From Janthinobacterium sp. BJB426 (lineage in GTDB: Bacteria; Pseudomonadota; Gammaproteobacteria; Burkholderiales; Burkholderiaceae_D): DNA of 64,000 nucleotides. The first letter of the stretch is position 1; the number at the start of each line of letters is the position of its first letter. This document shows positions 36,620 to 47,100 of the stretch, one piece after another. The notes under the pieces were generated by a model, which was not told the DNA's origin, searched no databases, and worked only from the letters and a program-made list of their open reading frames with translations. Made by a program: the position numbers and the translations under genes. The stretch spans positions 1 to 64,000 of the forward strand of contig NZ_PDZL01000001.1 in the NCBI RefSeq assembly GCF_002735705.1, given 5' to 3'.

Positions 36620-37564
36620 ATGTCCTTCGCTAATCTTTCCCGTATCGGCCTCGACAAACCGCTGCGTTTGCTGCTGGTCCATGCCGGCGATGCCGAGTCG
36701 ATCACCTGGGCCGGACTGGTGCAGCCGCTGCGCTTGTGCGCGCGGGCGCTGGGATCCGGTGCCCTGCAACTGGACGTGCGCACGCCGGAACAGGTGGCTG
36801 CGCAGGGTGGCAACTGGCATATCGCGCTGCTGGTGGCCGATGAAACGGAAGCGCCGTTGCGCGCCGAGCTGTGCCGGGCTGTGATCGAACGCTGCCGTTC
36901 GGCGCCATTCTGGGGCGGCGTGGGCGCGGCCGTGCTATGGCTGGCCGACGCAGGCGTCATGGATGGCGTGCGCATCGCCTTGCCGTGGGCCCTGTACGCG
37001 GATGCGGAAGCGAAGGCGGAACGGGCCATCCTGACGCCGCACCTGTTCGATATCGACGGCCCGCACATCACGTGTTGCGGCGGCGCGGCCAGCATCGACT
37101 TTTCGCTGACCCTGATCGAGACCATCTTTGGCGCCGACGTGCAGGCACTCGTCAAGGAAGCGCTGTGCGTGGACAAGGTACGCGGCAAGGAAGAGCGCCA
37201 GCGCGTGGCCTTGCAGGCGCGTTTCGGCGTGCTGCAGCCGAAATTGTCCGAAGCGGTGACCTTGATGGAAGCCAATATCGAGGAACCGCTGTCGACGGAC
37301 GACATCGCCAGCCTGGTGGGTCTGTCGCGGCGCCAGCTCGAGCGGTTGTTCAAGCAATACCTGGGCAGTCTGCCGTCGCGCTACTACCTGGAGTTGCGCC
37401 TGCAGCGCTCACGGCAACTGTTGCTCGATACACATTATTCCATCGTGCAAGTGGGCCTGATGTGCGGCTTTTCCTCCGGTTCGCACTTTTCCACGGCCTT
37501 TGGCACCCTGTTTGGCAATACTCCGCGCGAAGAGCGGCAAAGAAAGCTGATGCCGCCAGCCTAG
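36620..37564 (+). CDS. argR: ArgR-type AraC-family regulator of arginine catabolism
   Basis: Regulator of 314 residues with a GlxA/DJ-1-like sensor domain (residues 1-190) and a C-terminal AraC DNA-binding domain. The tail matches by recall the arginine-responsive ArgR of Pseudomonas, for example LMEANIEEPLSTDDIA, LSRRQLERLFKQYL and MCGFSSGSHFS. That protein activates the aru (AST) operon and gdhB when arginine is present. Both sets of genes lie immediately downstream here, which supports the assignment. This is unrelated to the E. coli repressor ArgR. It is divergent from the MarR gene. Confidence 0.88.
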   Translation: MSFANLSRIGLDKPLRLLLVHAGDAESITWAGLVQPLRLCARALGSGALQLDVRTPEQVAAQGGNWHIALLVADETEAPLRAELCRAVIERCRSAPFWGGVGAAVLWLADAGVMDGVRIALPWALYADAEAKAERAILTPHLFDIDGPHITCCGGAASIDFSLTLIETIFGADVQALVKEALCVDKVRGKEERQRVALQARFGVLQPKLSEAVTLMEANIEEPLSTDDIASLVGLSRRQLERLFKQYLGSLPSRYYLELRLQRSRQLLLDTHYSIVQVGLMCGFSSGSHFSTAFGTLFGNTPREERQRKLMPPA

Positions 37565-37581
37565 CAGCGGCAAGGCAGCTG

Positions 37582-37644
37582 TGATGAATTGTGAAAATCC
37601 TTGTCGCAGATTCAAAAGAGTTTTAGCATCCCGCTTTTTATAAT
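37582..37644 (+). promoter_or_regulatory. Candidate ArgR-activated promoter of the AST operon
   Basis: TGTCGC followed by eight bases and AA (37602-37617) exactly fits the Pseudomonas ArgR half-site, TGTCGC-N8-AA, as I recall it. A weaker copy, TGATGA-N8-AA (37582-37597), lies 20 bases upstream in direct repeat. A TATAAT box follows at 37639-37644, with no good -35 box, as expected for an activated promoter. The astC ATG is at 37704. Confidence 0.6.
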
Positions 37645-37703
37645 GCAGTACACACGTAGCTGTCGTAGCTGCGGAGTACCTAACATATTGATGGGGAAAT
37701 GCT

Positions 37704-38945
37704 ATGAATGCCAAGCTTGATTCGACCGTAACGGCTCGTCCAGTCACCCGGGAAACCTTTGACCAGGTCCTCGTTCCTACCTACGCCCCTGCCGCCATGG
37801 TGCCCGTGCGCGGTTCCGGCCTGGATCTGTGGGACCAGTCAGGCAAGCATTACCTCGATTTCACCTCCGGCATCGCCGTCAACAGCCTGGGCCACTGCCA
37901 TCCGGCCCTGGTCGACGTGCTGACCAAGCAAATCAATAATTTGTGGCATTTGGGCAACGGCTACACCAATGAGCCTGTCCTGCGCCTGGCGCTGGCCCTG
38001 ACGGAAGCGACCTTCGCCGACCGCGCCTTCTTCTGCAACTCGGGCGCGGAAGCCAACGAAGCGGCCCTGAAACTGGCGCGCAAGTACGCGCACACCAAGT
38101 TCGGCGCGCACAAGTCGCGCATCATCTCGTGCTTCAGCTCTTTCCACGGCCGCACCCTGTTTACGGTCTCCGTCGGCGGTCAGGCCAAGTACACGGAAGG
38201 CTTCGAGCCGCTGCCGCCATCGATCGACCACATCGCCTACAACGACATCGAAGCGGCGCGCGCCGCCATCGGCGATGACGTGTGCGCCGTGATCGTCGAG
38301 CCGGTACAAGGCGAAGGCGGCGTGGTGCCGGGCAACCCTGAGTTCCTCAAGGAGCTGCGCGCCCTGTGCGACAAGACGGGCGCTCTCTTGATTTTCGACG
38401 AAGTCCAGAGCGGCATGGGCCGCACTGGCGCGTTGTTCGCCTACATGGGCTACGGCGTCACGCCGGACATCCTGACGGCCGCCAAGGCGCTGGGCAACGG
38501 CTACCCGATCGGCGCCATGCTGACCACGAATGAACTGGCGCAGACCCTGGCCGTCGGCACCCACGGCACCACCTACGGCGGCAACCCGCTGGCCGCCACC
38601 GTGGCCCTGACCGTGCTGGAGACGATCAACACGCCGGCGTTCCTGGCGCGCGTGAAAGAAGCGAGCGTCAACACCATCGCCATGCTGCAAAGCTTGATCA
38701 CGGATTACCCGCAAGTGTTCTCCATCGTGCGCGGCAGCGGTTTGCTGCTGGGCCTGGTAGTCAGCGATGCCTGGAAAGGCCGCGCGAAAGACATCCAGAA
38801 GGCGGCCGAAGCGCAAGGCTTGATGGTGCTGATCGCCGGCATGGACGTGGTGCGCCTGGCGCCGGCCCTGATCGTCTCGGACGAACAGATCGCCGAAGCG
38901 GGCCGTCTGCTGCGCGTGGCCATCGACGGCATGCTGAAAGCCTGA
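37704..38945 (+). CDS. astC: Succinylornithine transaminase / acetylornithine aminotransferase family
   Basis: PLP enzyme of 413 residues, third step of the AST pathway: it moves the amino group of N2-succinylornithine to 2-oxoglutarate. Class III aminotransferase features are clear: [14 protein letters not shown] near residue 115, [11 protein letters not shown] near residue 235, and the PLP lysine Lys261 in [12 protein letters not shown]. It may also serve as acetylornithine aminotransferase (ArgD) in biosynthesis, as AruC does in Pseudomonas. It is the first gene of the cluster, behind the ArgR-like site. Confidence 0.93.
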   Translation: MNAKLDSTVTARPVTRETFDQVLVPTYAPAAMVPVRGSGLDLWDQSGKHYLDFTSGIAVNSLGHCHPALVDVLTKQINNLWHLGNGYTNEPVLRLALALTEATFADRAFFCNSGAEANEAALKLARKYAHTKFGAHKSRIISCFSSFHGRTLFTVSVGGQAKYTEGFEPLPPSIDHIAYNDIEAARAAIGDDVCAVIVEPVQGEGGVVPGNPEFLKELRALCDKTGALLIFDEVQSGMGRTGALFAYMGYGVTPDILTAAKALGNGYPIGAMLTTNELAQTLAVGTHGTTYGGNPLAATVALTVLETINTPAFLARVKEASVNTIAMLQSLITDYPQVFSIVRGSGLLLGLVVSDAWKGRAKDIQKAAEAQGLMVLIAGMDVVRLAPALIVSDEQIAEAGRLLRVAIDGMLKA

Positions 38946-38971
38946 GGCTAGCCGCACTCCCTGTTTGATCA

Positions 38972-38998
38972 CCGGCCCGCCGCTTTGCTGCGGGCCGG
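38972..38998 (+). other. Stem-loop between astC and aruF
   Basis: CCGGCCCGC and GCGGGCCGG form a nine-base-pair perfect stem with a nine-base loop and no T run. It may tune mRNA stability within the operon rather than end transcription. Confidence 0.5.
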
Positions 38999-39040
38999 CT
39001 TGGTTCTACCCCCAGCATCGTCAGCATTGAAGGAGTACCC

Positions 39041-40072
39041 ATGTATGTTGTCCGTCCGGTAGAAATTGCGGATATCGCAGCCCTCGAAGCGCTGGCCGCG
39101 GTAACCATGCCGGGTGTCCATACCCTGCCGAAGACGCGCGAAAAAATCGCCGCCTCCGTCGAGCGCTCCATCGCCTCGTTTGCCGCCCATGTCGACATCC
39201 CCAGCGAAGAGTCGTATCTCTTCGTGCTTGAATCCCTGCTCGACAAGAGCATTGCCGGCACGGCTGCCATCTTCGCCTCGGCCGGCTCGAACGGCACCTA
39301 TTTTTCTTTTCGCAATGACGTCATCCAGCAAGTCTCGCGTGACCTGAACATCAGCCACAGCGTGCATGCGCTGACCCTGTGCTCGGAGTTGACGGCATAC
39401 TCGCAGCTGTCCGGTTTCTATGTGCGCAACATGGAGCAGGCGGGCCTGGAAGCGGCCCTGTTGTCGCGCGCGCGGCTGCTGTTCGCCGTACTGGCGCCTC
39501 ACCGCTTCGGCGACCGCTTCTTCGTGCCGCTGGCCGGCATCACGGACGCCAACGGCCAGTCGCCGTTCTGGGATGCGCTGGGCCGCAAGTTCTTCCAGAT
39601 GGATTTCCTCGATGCCGAAAAAGTCATCGGCGGCGCGCGCAACCGCACCCTGATCGTCGAACTGATGCCGCATTACCCCGTGTACGTGCCGCTGCTGCCC
39701 GGCGACGCGCAGGCGGCCATGGGCCAGATCCATCCGAGCGGCGAACTGGCATTCAATTTGCTGACGGAAGAAGGCTTTGAAGCCGACGATTACATCGACA
39801 TCTTCGATGGCGGTCCGATCCTGCAGGCGCACAAGCATGCGCTGCGCTCGTTTACGGGCTCGCTCACGCGCCGCGTCGTCGCAGGCGTCACGCCCAGCCG
39901 CACGGGCCTGAAAGTGCATTACGCGGTCGCATCGGGCGCGGAACGCAACTTCCGCGCCGTCACCTTTACCTGCGATGCGCTCGAAGCGCAGGACACCGTC
40001 GGCTTGCCGCCCGAGCTGCTTGAAGCGCTGGCCGTGGCCGAAGGCGACAGCGTCATTTGCGTGCGCATTTAA
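39041..40072 (+). CDS. aruF: Arginine N-succinyltransferase, alpha subunit
   Basis: Protein of 343 residues, one of two paralogous subunits that catalyse the first AST step, transfer of succinyl from succinyl-CoA to arginine. The start MYVVRPVEIADIAALEALA and segments such as ELMPHYPVYVPLLP and IDIFDGGPILQA are typical. A clear AAGGAG lies upstream. The two-subunit arrangement (AruF plus AruG) is as in Pseudomonas, whereas E. coli has a single AstA. Confidence 0.93.
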   Translation: MYVVRPVEIADIAALEALAAVTMPGVHTLPKTREKIAASVERSIASFAAHVDIPSEESYLFVLESLLDKSIAGTAAIFASAGSNGTYFSFRNDVIQQVSRDLNISHSVHALTLCSELTAYSQLSGFYVRNMEQAGLEAALLSRARLLFAVLAPHRFGDRFFVPLAGITDANGQSPFWDALGRKFFQMDFLDAEKVIGGARNRTLIVELMPHYPVYVPLLPGDAQAAMGQIHPSGELAFNLLTEEGFEADDYIDIFDGGPILQAHKHALRSFTGSLTRRVVAGVTPSRTGLKVHYAVASGAERNFRAVTFTCDALEAQDTVGLPPELLEALAVAEGDSVICVRI

Positions 40073-40085
40073 CCGAGAGAACATT

Positions 40086-41150
40086 ATGCTAGTAGTACGC
40101 GCCATCAACGCTTCTGACCTGGACGCCCTGTACGGCTTGGCCAGCCAGGTCGGCACCGGCATGACCACCCTCAAGCCGGACATGAAAATGCTGGGCGACC
40201 GCCTGGCCATCGCCTGCGCGTCGTTCGCCGAAACCATCCCGCCCGAAAAGCGCGACTACATGTTCGTCATGGAGGATACGGATACGGGCCGCCTGGCCGG
40301 CGTGTGCGCCATCAAGGGCGCCGTGGGCCTGGAAGAGCCGTTCTATAACTACCGCATCGGCACCCTGGTCCATTCCAGCCGCGAACTCGATGTGTTTACG
40401 CGCATGGAAACGCTGTACCTGTCGAACGATCTGACGGGCAGCACGGAACTGTGCTCGCTGTTTCTGCACCCTGATTACCGCAGCGGCAACAACGGCAAGC
40501 TGCTGTCGAAAAGCCGCTTCCTGTTCATCGCCCAGTTCCCGCACCTGTTCACGGAAAAGCTGATCGCCGAAATGCGCGGCTACCAGGCGCCGGACGGCAG
40601 CTCGCCGTTCTATGAAGGCCTGGGGCGCCACTTCTTCAAGATGGATTTCCACCACGTCGACGACTTGACGAGCCTGGGCAAGAAATCCTTCATCGCCGAA
40701 CTGATGCCGCGCCAACCGATGTACGTGGCCTACCTGCCCGACGAGGCGCAGGAAGTCATTGGCAAGGTGCATCTGAGCACGGCGCCCGCGCGCCGCCTGC
40801 TGGAACAGGAAGGCTTGCACTTCGAAGGCTATGTCGATATTTTCGACGCCGGTCCCGTGCTGCAGGCGCGCGTGTCCGAGTTGCGCGCCATGCGCGACAG
40901 CATGCCGGCCGTGCTCGACGCCGCGACTGTGCCAGTGCCTGTGCCGGAAGTGTGCGGCGACACGGCCCTGGCCGAACCTTACCTGGTGTCGAACACCGAC
41001 CTGAAAGATTTCCGCATGATCGTCACCGGCGCCAATCCGCACAGCGGCAAGATCGCGCTGGACGACGATGAACTGCATCTGCTGCGCTGCCATCACGGCG
41101 ACACCGTGCGCACCTTGTCACTCAACCCGAGGAAGCATCCCCATGTCTAA
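40086..41150 (+). CDS. aruG: Arginine N-succinyltransferase, beta subunit
   Basis: Second subunit, 354 residues, paralogous to AruF: MLVVRAINASDLDALYGLA at the start, ELMPRQPMYVAYLP and VDIFDAGPVLQAR near the C terminus. With AruF it forms the arginine succinyltransferase. The ATG at 40086 follows a GAGAGA ribosome binding site; an open frame further upstream overlaps aruF in another frame and is rejected. Its last eight bases overlap astD. Confidence 0.93.
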   Translation: MLVVRAINASDLDALYGLASQVGTGMTTLKPDMKMLGDRLAIACASFAETIPPEKRDYMFVMEDTDTGRLAGVCAIKGAVGLEEPFYNYRIGTLVHSSRELDVFTRMETLYLSNDLTGSTELCSLFLHPDYRSGNNGKLLSKSRFLFIAQFPHLFTEKLIAEMRGYQAPDGSSPFYEGLGRHFFKMDFHHVDDLTSLGKKSFIAELMPRQPMYVAYLPDEAQEVIGKVHLSTAPARRLLEQEGLHFEGYVDIFDAGPVLQARVSELRAMRDSMPAVLDAATVPVPVPEVCGDTALAEPYLVSNTDLKDFRMIVTGANPHSGKIALDDDELHLLRCHHGDTVRTLSLNPRKHPHV

Positions 41151-42639
41151 ATCGTCCAACCTTAATTCATCTACCGCAGCATCGAACTTCATCAACGGCG
41201 CCTGGCTGCCGGGCACGGGCCGCGAACTGCTCACCATCGACCCGTCAACCGGCAAGCAGACCTGGGCCAGCCTGGAAGCGACAGAGAATGAAGTCGAACA
41301 GGCTTGTCAGGCCGCCCGCGCCGCCTTTGAAGCGTGGGCAGAGACGCCCGTCGAAGAGCGTATCGCCATCTGCGTGCGTTTTCGCGAACTGCTGAAGGAA
41401 CATGCGGAAGCGCTGGCGCTGCTGATCTCGGAAGAAGTGGGTAAACCCTTGTGGGAGTCGCGCACGGAAGTGGCCACCATGGCCAACAAGATCGATATCT
41501 CGGTGCAGTCGTACAACGCGCGCACGGGCATCACGCAAAGCAAGATCGCCGATGGCGACGCCGTGCTGCGCCACCGTCCGCATGGCGTGTTCGGCGTGTT
41601 CGGCCCGTATAACTTCCCTGGCCACCTGCCGAACGGCCATATCGTGCCGGCCCTGATCGCCGGTAACACCATCGTTTTCAAACCCAGCGAATATGCGCCG
41701 CGCACGGCCATCAAGACCGTGCAGTTGTGGCAGCAGGCCGGCTTGCCGGATGGCGTCGTCAACCTCGTCAACGGCGGGCGCGACACAGGTGTCGCCCTGG
41801 GCGCCAATGCGCACCTCGACGGCGTTCTGTTTACGGGTTCCTGCCAGACGGGCATCAGCCTGCACCGCCAATTCGGCGGCCAGCCGGGCAAGATGCTGGC
41901 GCTGGAAATGGGCGGCAACAACGCTTTAGTGGTGTGGGACGTGAAGGATGTCGACGCGGCCGTGCACCACGCGATCTTCTCCGCCTTTGTCTCCGCCGGC
42001 CAGCGCTGCACGTGCGCGCGCCGCCTGGTGGTGCAGGACAATGCTGCGGGGGCTGCCTTCGTTGCGCGACTGGTCGACGTGGCGGCGAAACTGGGCATCG
42101 GCGCGTCCGACGCGCAGCCGCAACCGTTCATGGGCCCTGTGGTCTCAAGCGCCGTGGCCGCGCGCCTGGTGCAGGCGCAGGCCGACATGGTCGCCAAGGG
42201 CGGCACCACTCTGCTGCAGATGCGCCAGCTCAATCCCGAGGCGGGCTTTGTCACGGCCGGTATCGTCGACGTGACCGCTGCCACCGGGATACCTGACGAA
42301 GAATGGTTCGGCCCGTTGCTGCAAGTGATCCGCGTGGCCGATTTCAACACCGCCCTGAAGGTCGCCAACGCCACGGAATTCGGTCTGGCCGCGGCGCTGT
42401 TGTCCGATGATCCGGCCCTGTGGCAAACCTTCCAGGTACGCGCGCGCGCCGGCATCATTAACTGGAACCGTCCTACCACGGGCGCGGCCAGCACGGCGCC
42501 ATTCGGTGGCATCGGTAAATCGGGCAATCACCGTCCAAGCGCGTATTACGCGGCTGACTATTGCGCCTACCCGGTCGCTTCGATCGAGAATGGCGTATTG
42601 GAACTGCCGGCCAAGCTGTCGCCCGGCCTGAATTTTTAA
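41143..42639 (+). CDS. astD: Succinylglutamate semialdehyde dehydrogenase
   Basis: NAD-dependent aldehyde dehydrogenase of 498 residues, fourth AST step, oxidising N-succinylglutamate semialdehyde to N-succinylglutamate. The catalytic cysteine is Cys289 in SAGQRCTC, and the GPYNFPGHLPNGHIVPAL and ALEMGGNNALVV segments with the general-base Glu are present. GAGGAAG precedes the ATG. The start overlaps the end of aruG by eight bases, so translation is coupled. Confidence 0.95.
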   Translation: MSKSSNLNSSTAASNFINGAWLPGTGRELLTIDPSTGKQTWASLEATENEVEQACQAARAAFEAWAETPVEERIAICVRFRELLKEHAEALALLISEEVGKPLWESRTEVATMANKIDISVQSYNARTGITQSKIADGDAVLRHRPHGVFGVFGPYNFPGHLPNGHIVPALIAGNTIVFKPSEYAPRTAIKTVQLWQQAGLPDGVVNLVNGGRDTGVALGANAHLDGVLFTGSCQTGISLHRQFGGQPGKMLALEMGGNNALVVWDVKDVDAAVHHAIFSAFVSAGQRCTCARRLVVQDNAAGAAFVARLVDVAAKLGIGASDAQPQPFMGPVVSSAVAARLVQAQADMVAKGGTTLLQMRQLNPEAGFVTAGIVDVTAATGIPDEEWFGPLLQVIRVADFNTALKVANATEFGLAAALLSDDPALWQTFQVRARAGIINWNRPTTGAASTAPFGGIGKSGNHRPSAYYAADYCAYPVASIENGVLELPAKLSPGLNF

Positions 42640-42648
42640 GGAAACTCT

Positions 42649-43989
42649 ATGCACAGCACGCGCGAATACAATTTTGACGGCCTGGTCGGGCCATCGCATA
42701 ACTATGCCGGACTCTCGTTCGGCAACGTGGCCTCGTTCAGCAATGTGAAAAGCGCTTCCAATCCGAAGCAGGCTGCCTTGCAGGGCCTGGCCAAGATGCG
42801 TGCCCTGGCCGCGCGCGGCTTTGCGCAAGCCTTGCTGCCGCCGCAGGACCGGCCGAATTTCCGCCTGCTGCGCTCCATCGGCTTCACGGGCACGGATGCC
42901 GACGTGCTGGCGCGCGCCTACCAGGAGTCGCCCGTCATCCTGGCCTGCGCGTACTCCGCCTCGCCCATGTGGACGGCGAACGCCGCCACGGTCAGCCCGT
43001 CGGCCGATACGCAGGATGGCCGCGTGCATTTCACGGCCGCCAACCTGAATAACAAGCTGCACCGCGCCTTCGAACACGCGCAGTCGGCGCGCAGCCTACG
43101 CGCCATTTTCAGCGACGACAAGCACTTTGCCGTGCATGACGCGTTGCCGTCCACGCCCGCCTTTGGCGACGAGGGTGCGGCCAACCACACGCGTCTGGGC
43201 GCAAGCCACGGCGCGCCATCCATTGAATTGTTCGTGTATGGTCGCGTGGAGTTCGATCCTTCCGCGCCCTCGCCGAAGCGCTACCCGGCGCGCCAGACCC
43301 TGGAAGCGTCGCAAGCCGTGGCACGATTGCATGGCCTGGACGCGAAGCGCACCGTGTACGTGCAGCAGAACCCGGACGTGATCGACCAGGGCGTGTTCCA
43401 TAACGACGTCATCGCCGTCGGCAATGGCAATGTGCTGTTCTACCATGAGCAGGCGTTTGCCGATGAAGAAGCGAGCCTGTCGCAGCTGCGCCGCGCCGTC
43501 GCCGCCACGGGCGCGCAACTGGACGCGCTGCGCGTGGACACGGGCCAGGTGCCGATCCAGGATGCGGTGACCAGCTATCTGTTCAACAGCCAGTTGCTGA
43601 CGAAAGAGGGCGGCAAGATGGCGCTGGTGATCCCGCAGGAGTGCCAGGAAAACCGCGCCGTGTCGCGCTACCTGGAAGGCCTGGTGGCCAGCGGTGGTCC
43701 CATCGATGAACTGATTCATTTCGATCTGCGCCAGAGCATGCGCAACGGCGGCGGGCCTGCCTGCCTGCGTTTGCGCGTGGCGTTGACGGAAACCGAGGCA
43801 CGCGCCATGCATCAGGGCGTGATCATGACGGAAACGCTGTACCATCGGCTGGTGCAGTGGGTGGAAAAACACTACCGCGACCATCTGGAGCCGGGCGACC
43901 TGGCCGATCCGCAGCTGGCGCTGGAAGTGCATGCGGCGCTTGAAGAATTGACGATCATCCTCAACTTACCGGGATTGTACGACTTGTAG
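42649..43989 (+). CDS. astB: N-succinylarginine dihydrolase
   Basis: Enzyme of 446 residues, second AST step: it hydrolyses N2-succinylarginine to succinylornithine, releasing two ammonia and carbon dioxide. The start [19 protein letters not shown] and the catalytic Cys372 in [10 protein letters not shown] match the amidinotransferase-fold family. Only nine bases separate it from astD. A 151-base gap to gdhB follows. Confidence 0.95.
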   Translation: MHSTREYNFDGLVGPSHNYAGLSFGNVASFSNVKSASNPKQAALQGLAKMRALAARGFAQALLPPQDRPNFRLLRSIGFTGTDADVLARAYQESPVILACAYSASPMWTANAATVSPSADTQDGRVHFTAANLNNKLHRAFEHAQSARSLRAIFSDDKHFAVHDALPSTPAFGDEGAANHTRLGASHGAPSIELFVYGRVEFDPSAPSPKRYPARQTLEASQAVARLHGLDAKRTVYVQQNPDVIDQGVFHNDVIAVGNGNVLFYHEQAFADEEASLSQLRRAVAATGAQLDALRVDTGQVPIQDAVTSYLFNSQLLTKEGGKMALVIPQECQENRAVSRYLEGLVASGGPIDELIHFDLRQSMRNGGGPACLRLRVALTETEARAMHQGVIMTETLYHRLVQWVEKHYRDHLEPGDLADPQLALEVHAALEELTIILNLPGLYDL

Positions 43990-44046
43990 GCGATAGAAAA
44001 ACACACAGAAAATCCGAGACAACTATCCGTAGCACAGACAGAATTG

Positions 44047-44063
44047 GACGGGCGACCCCCGTC
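44047..44063 (+). other. Hairpin in the astB-gdhB gap
   Basis: The 151-base gap contains a six-base-pair GACGGG / CCCGTC stem-loop without a T run. No convincing promoter or second ArgR half-site was found here, so gdhB may depend on read-through from the astC promoter. Confidence 0.35.
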
Positions 44064-44140
44064 TCTTGACACCGCTGCCGCCCAGCCACAAGCCCGAACG
44101 ACAGCGTTGGACATTCACATTACCGTAATGGAGATGCAAG

Positions 44141-47100
44141 ATGAATCACACGCCACAAGATTTGCGTACACAAACGCTGGAGTTGATTAACGCGGCTGGC
44201 AATGCAGGCAAGGCGGCAGCGCCTGTCGTGCAGCTGGTGCAGGCATGGCTCGATTCGCTCGACGCCGAAGACCTGGCCGACATCGCGCCCGACAGCCTGG
44301 CCCCCGTGCTGGTGGACGGCTTCACGCAAGCGGCCAAGCGCACCGGCAACGGCTGCCAGATTGCCACCCTGCGTTATGCGGATGGCCGTGGCGGCATGGC
44401 GAGCGCCTTGCTGATCCTGAACGAAGACATGCCTTACCTGGTCGACTCCATCGTCATGACCATGCGCCGCCAGCACCTGGCCGTGCGCGGCGTGATGAAC
44501 ACCGTGCTGCCCGTGCGCCGTGCCGCTGACGGTAGCGTCGAAGCGGTGCGCCAGCCGGGCGACCCGCTCGAATCGTATGTGCTGGTGCTGCTCGACGAAG
44601 AGCTGGCGCCGGAAGCCCTGGCCGCGCTGGTCGCTGCCATCGACATGGTGGCGCGTGACGCCGCCATCGTGCGCCGCGATGCCGCCGCCATGAGCGAGCG
44701 CCTGGCCACCGTCGCCACGGCCGCAGCGCAGCATGGCGAAGAGGGCGCGGAAGTGGCCGCCTTCCTGGAGTGGGCCCGCAGCGGCGGCTTTGAAGTATTT
44801 GGTTACGCCTACTACCGCGTCAAGCCGGGCGTGCGCGAACTCGAACGCGACATTCCCAGCCGTGTCGGCGTGCTGCAGGATACGGCGCACCCGGTCTACG
44901 GCACCTGCCTGGCGAATATCCCGGGCGACTTCGACACCCTGGCCAAGCGCGACTCGGCGCTGTCCATCGTCAAGGCCGACGTGGCGGGCACTTTGCACCG
45001 CGACCAGCAGCTGGACTTCATCGGCGTGCGCGACATGGATGCGCAAGGCGCGATCCTGGGCGAGCATTGCTTCGTCGGTCTGTTTACCCGCGCCGGCAAC
45101 TCCACCCCGCTGGCCGCGCTGCCGTTTGCGCGCGGCCGCGTGGCCAAGGTTTTGAGCCTGGCCGGCGTGCGCCAGCAAGGCTTCCGCGCCGAGAAATTCC
45201 GCGAAATCCTCGAATCGCTGCCGCGTACGGAAGCGCTGGAAGCGGACCTCGACTGGCTGGCGCAAGTGTGCGGTTCCGTCGTCTCGCTGTACAAGCAGCC
45301 GCGCACCAAGGTCTTTGCGCGTCGCGACGTGTATGCGCGCCACCTGAACGTGCTGGTCTACCTGCCGCGCGAGCGCTACAGCGCCAGCGTCGCATCGAGC
45401 CTGGCAAAAGCCCTGCAAGCCAGTTCCGGCGCCACGCATGTGAGCACGCAGACCCTGGTGGCAGACGGTCCCCTGGCGCGCGTCTACCTGATCGCCCACG
45501 CCGCGCGCTACCCGCTGGACCTGGAAACGGATATCGAACAGCCGCTGCTGAGCGTGCTCGATGGCTGGCATAACGGCTTTGCCGCCGTGGCCGACGCCGT
45601 GCCCGACGTGGCCCTGCGCACCAGCCTGCGCAAACTGTGCGCGACTTTGCCGCTCGATTACGTGGCCGCCACCGCGCCGGCCATCGCCTTCCGCGACCTC
45701 GACACCATCCTGCGCAACACCGATCCGGCGCACGTGGCCGTGCGCATCGAGACGGGTGCCGTTACCACCATCCGTTTGTACTCGGCCAACAAGGTGCCGC
45801 CGCTGTCGACCATCCTGCCGGCCCTGCACAATGCGGGCGTGGCCATCGACCGCGAACAGGCGTATTCGGTTTCGCTGTCCGACGGCACGCGCTATTTCGT
45901 CACCAGCCTGACGGTCGATGCCGCCAGCGCGGCGAAACTGGCGCAACCATCTGTTGTCGCCGTGGCGCAGGAATTGTTTGCTTCCCTGTTCAACGACACG
46001 GCCGAAGATGGTCGCCTGAATGGCCTGGTCATTGAAGGCGGCTTGTCGACGCGCGAAGTGCAGCTGGTGCGCGCCTATACCAGCTACTGGCGCCAGACGG
46101 GCAGCCGCTTCTCGGTACGCTATATCGCCGAAAGCCTGCGCAAACAACCGGCCCAGGTCAAAGCCCTGGTCGAAGCCTTCCTGCAGCGCTTCGATCCTTC
46201 GCTGTCCGACGCGCAGCATGCGGCAGCCCTGGAAAGCATCGCCGCCATCAAGGCCGGCCTGCCGTCCGTGAACCATGCCGATACCGAGGAAATCCTCGGC
46301 GCGCTGGCCGACCTGATGGCCGCCACCCTGCGCACCAGCTACTTCCAGAACAATCAAGCCGGTGACAAGATCATCTTCAAGTTCGACACCAGCAGCCTGG
46401 CGCTGGTGCCGGAACCGCGTCCTTACCGCGAGATTTTCGTCTTCTCGCGCCGCTTCGAAGGCGTGCATCTGCGCGGCGGCCCGGTCGCCCGTGGCGGCTT
46501 GCGCTGGTCGGATCGCATGGAAGACTACCGCACCGAAGTCCTGGGCTTGGTGAAAGCGCAGATGGTGAAAAACGCCGTCATCGTGCCGGCTGGCGCGAAG
46601 GGTGGTTTTGTCTGCAAGATGATGCCGAAGGATGCCGTGCGTGAAACCATCGCGGCAGAAGGCGAAGCCGTCTACCGCCTGTTCATTTCCAGCCTGCTGG
46701 AAGTGACGGACAACCGTTCGCTGGGCAATATCGTCCCGCCAGTCGACACCGTGTGCTTCGATGAGGCCGATCCTTACCTGGTGGTCGCTGCCGACAAGGG
46801 CACGGCCACGTTCTCGGACATCGCCAACGGCATCGCCGTGCAGCGCGGTTTCTGGCTCGGCGACGCGTTTGCCTCGGGCGGCTCGAACGGTTACGACCAC
46901 AAGAAACTGGGCATCACCGCCAAGGGTGCGTTCGAAGCCGTGAAGCGCCACTTCTATGAAATGGACCACGACCTCAATACCACCCCGATCACGATGGTCG
47001 GCGTGGGCGACATGTCGGGCGACGTGTTCGGCAATGGCGTATTGCTGTCGCGCCAGCTGAAACTGGTGGCCGCATTCGACCACCGTCACATCTTCCTCGA

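Noticed and set aside
44045-44094. TTGACA-like box before gdhB as an independent promoter
   Set aside because: No acceptable -10 box lies 16 to 18 bases downstream.
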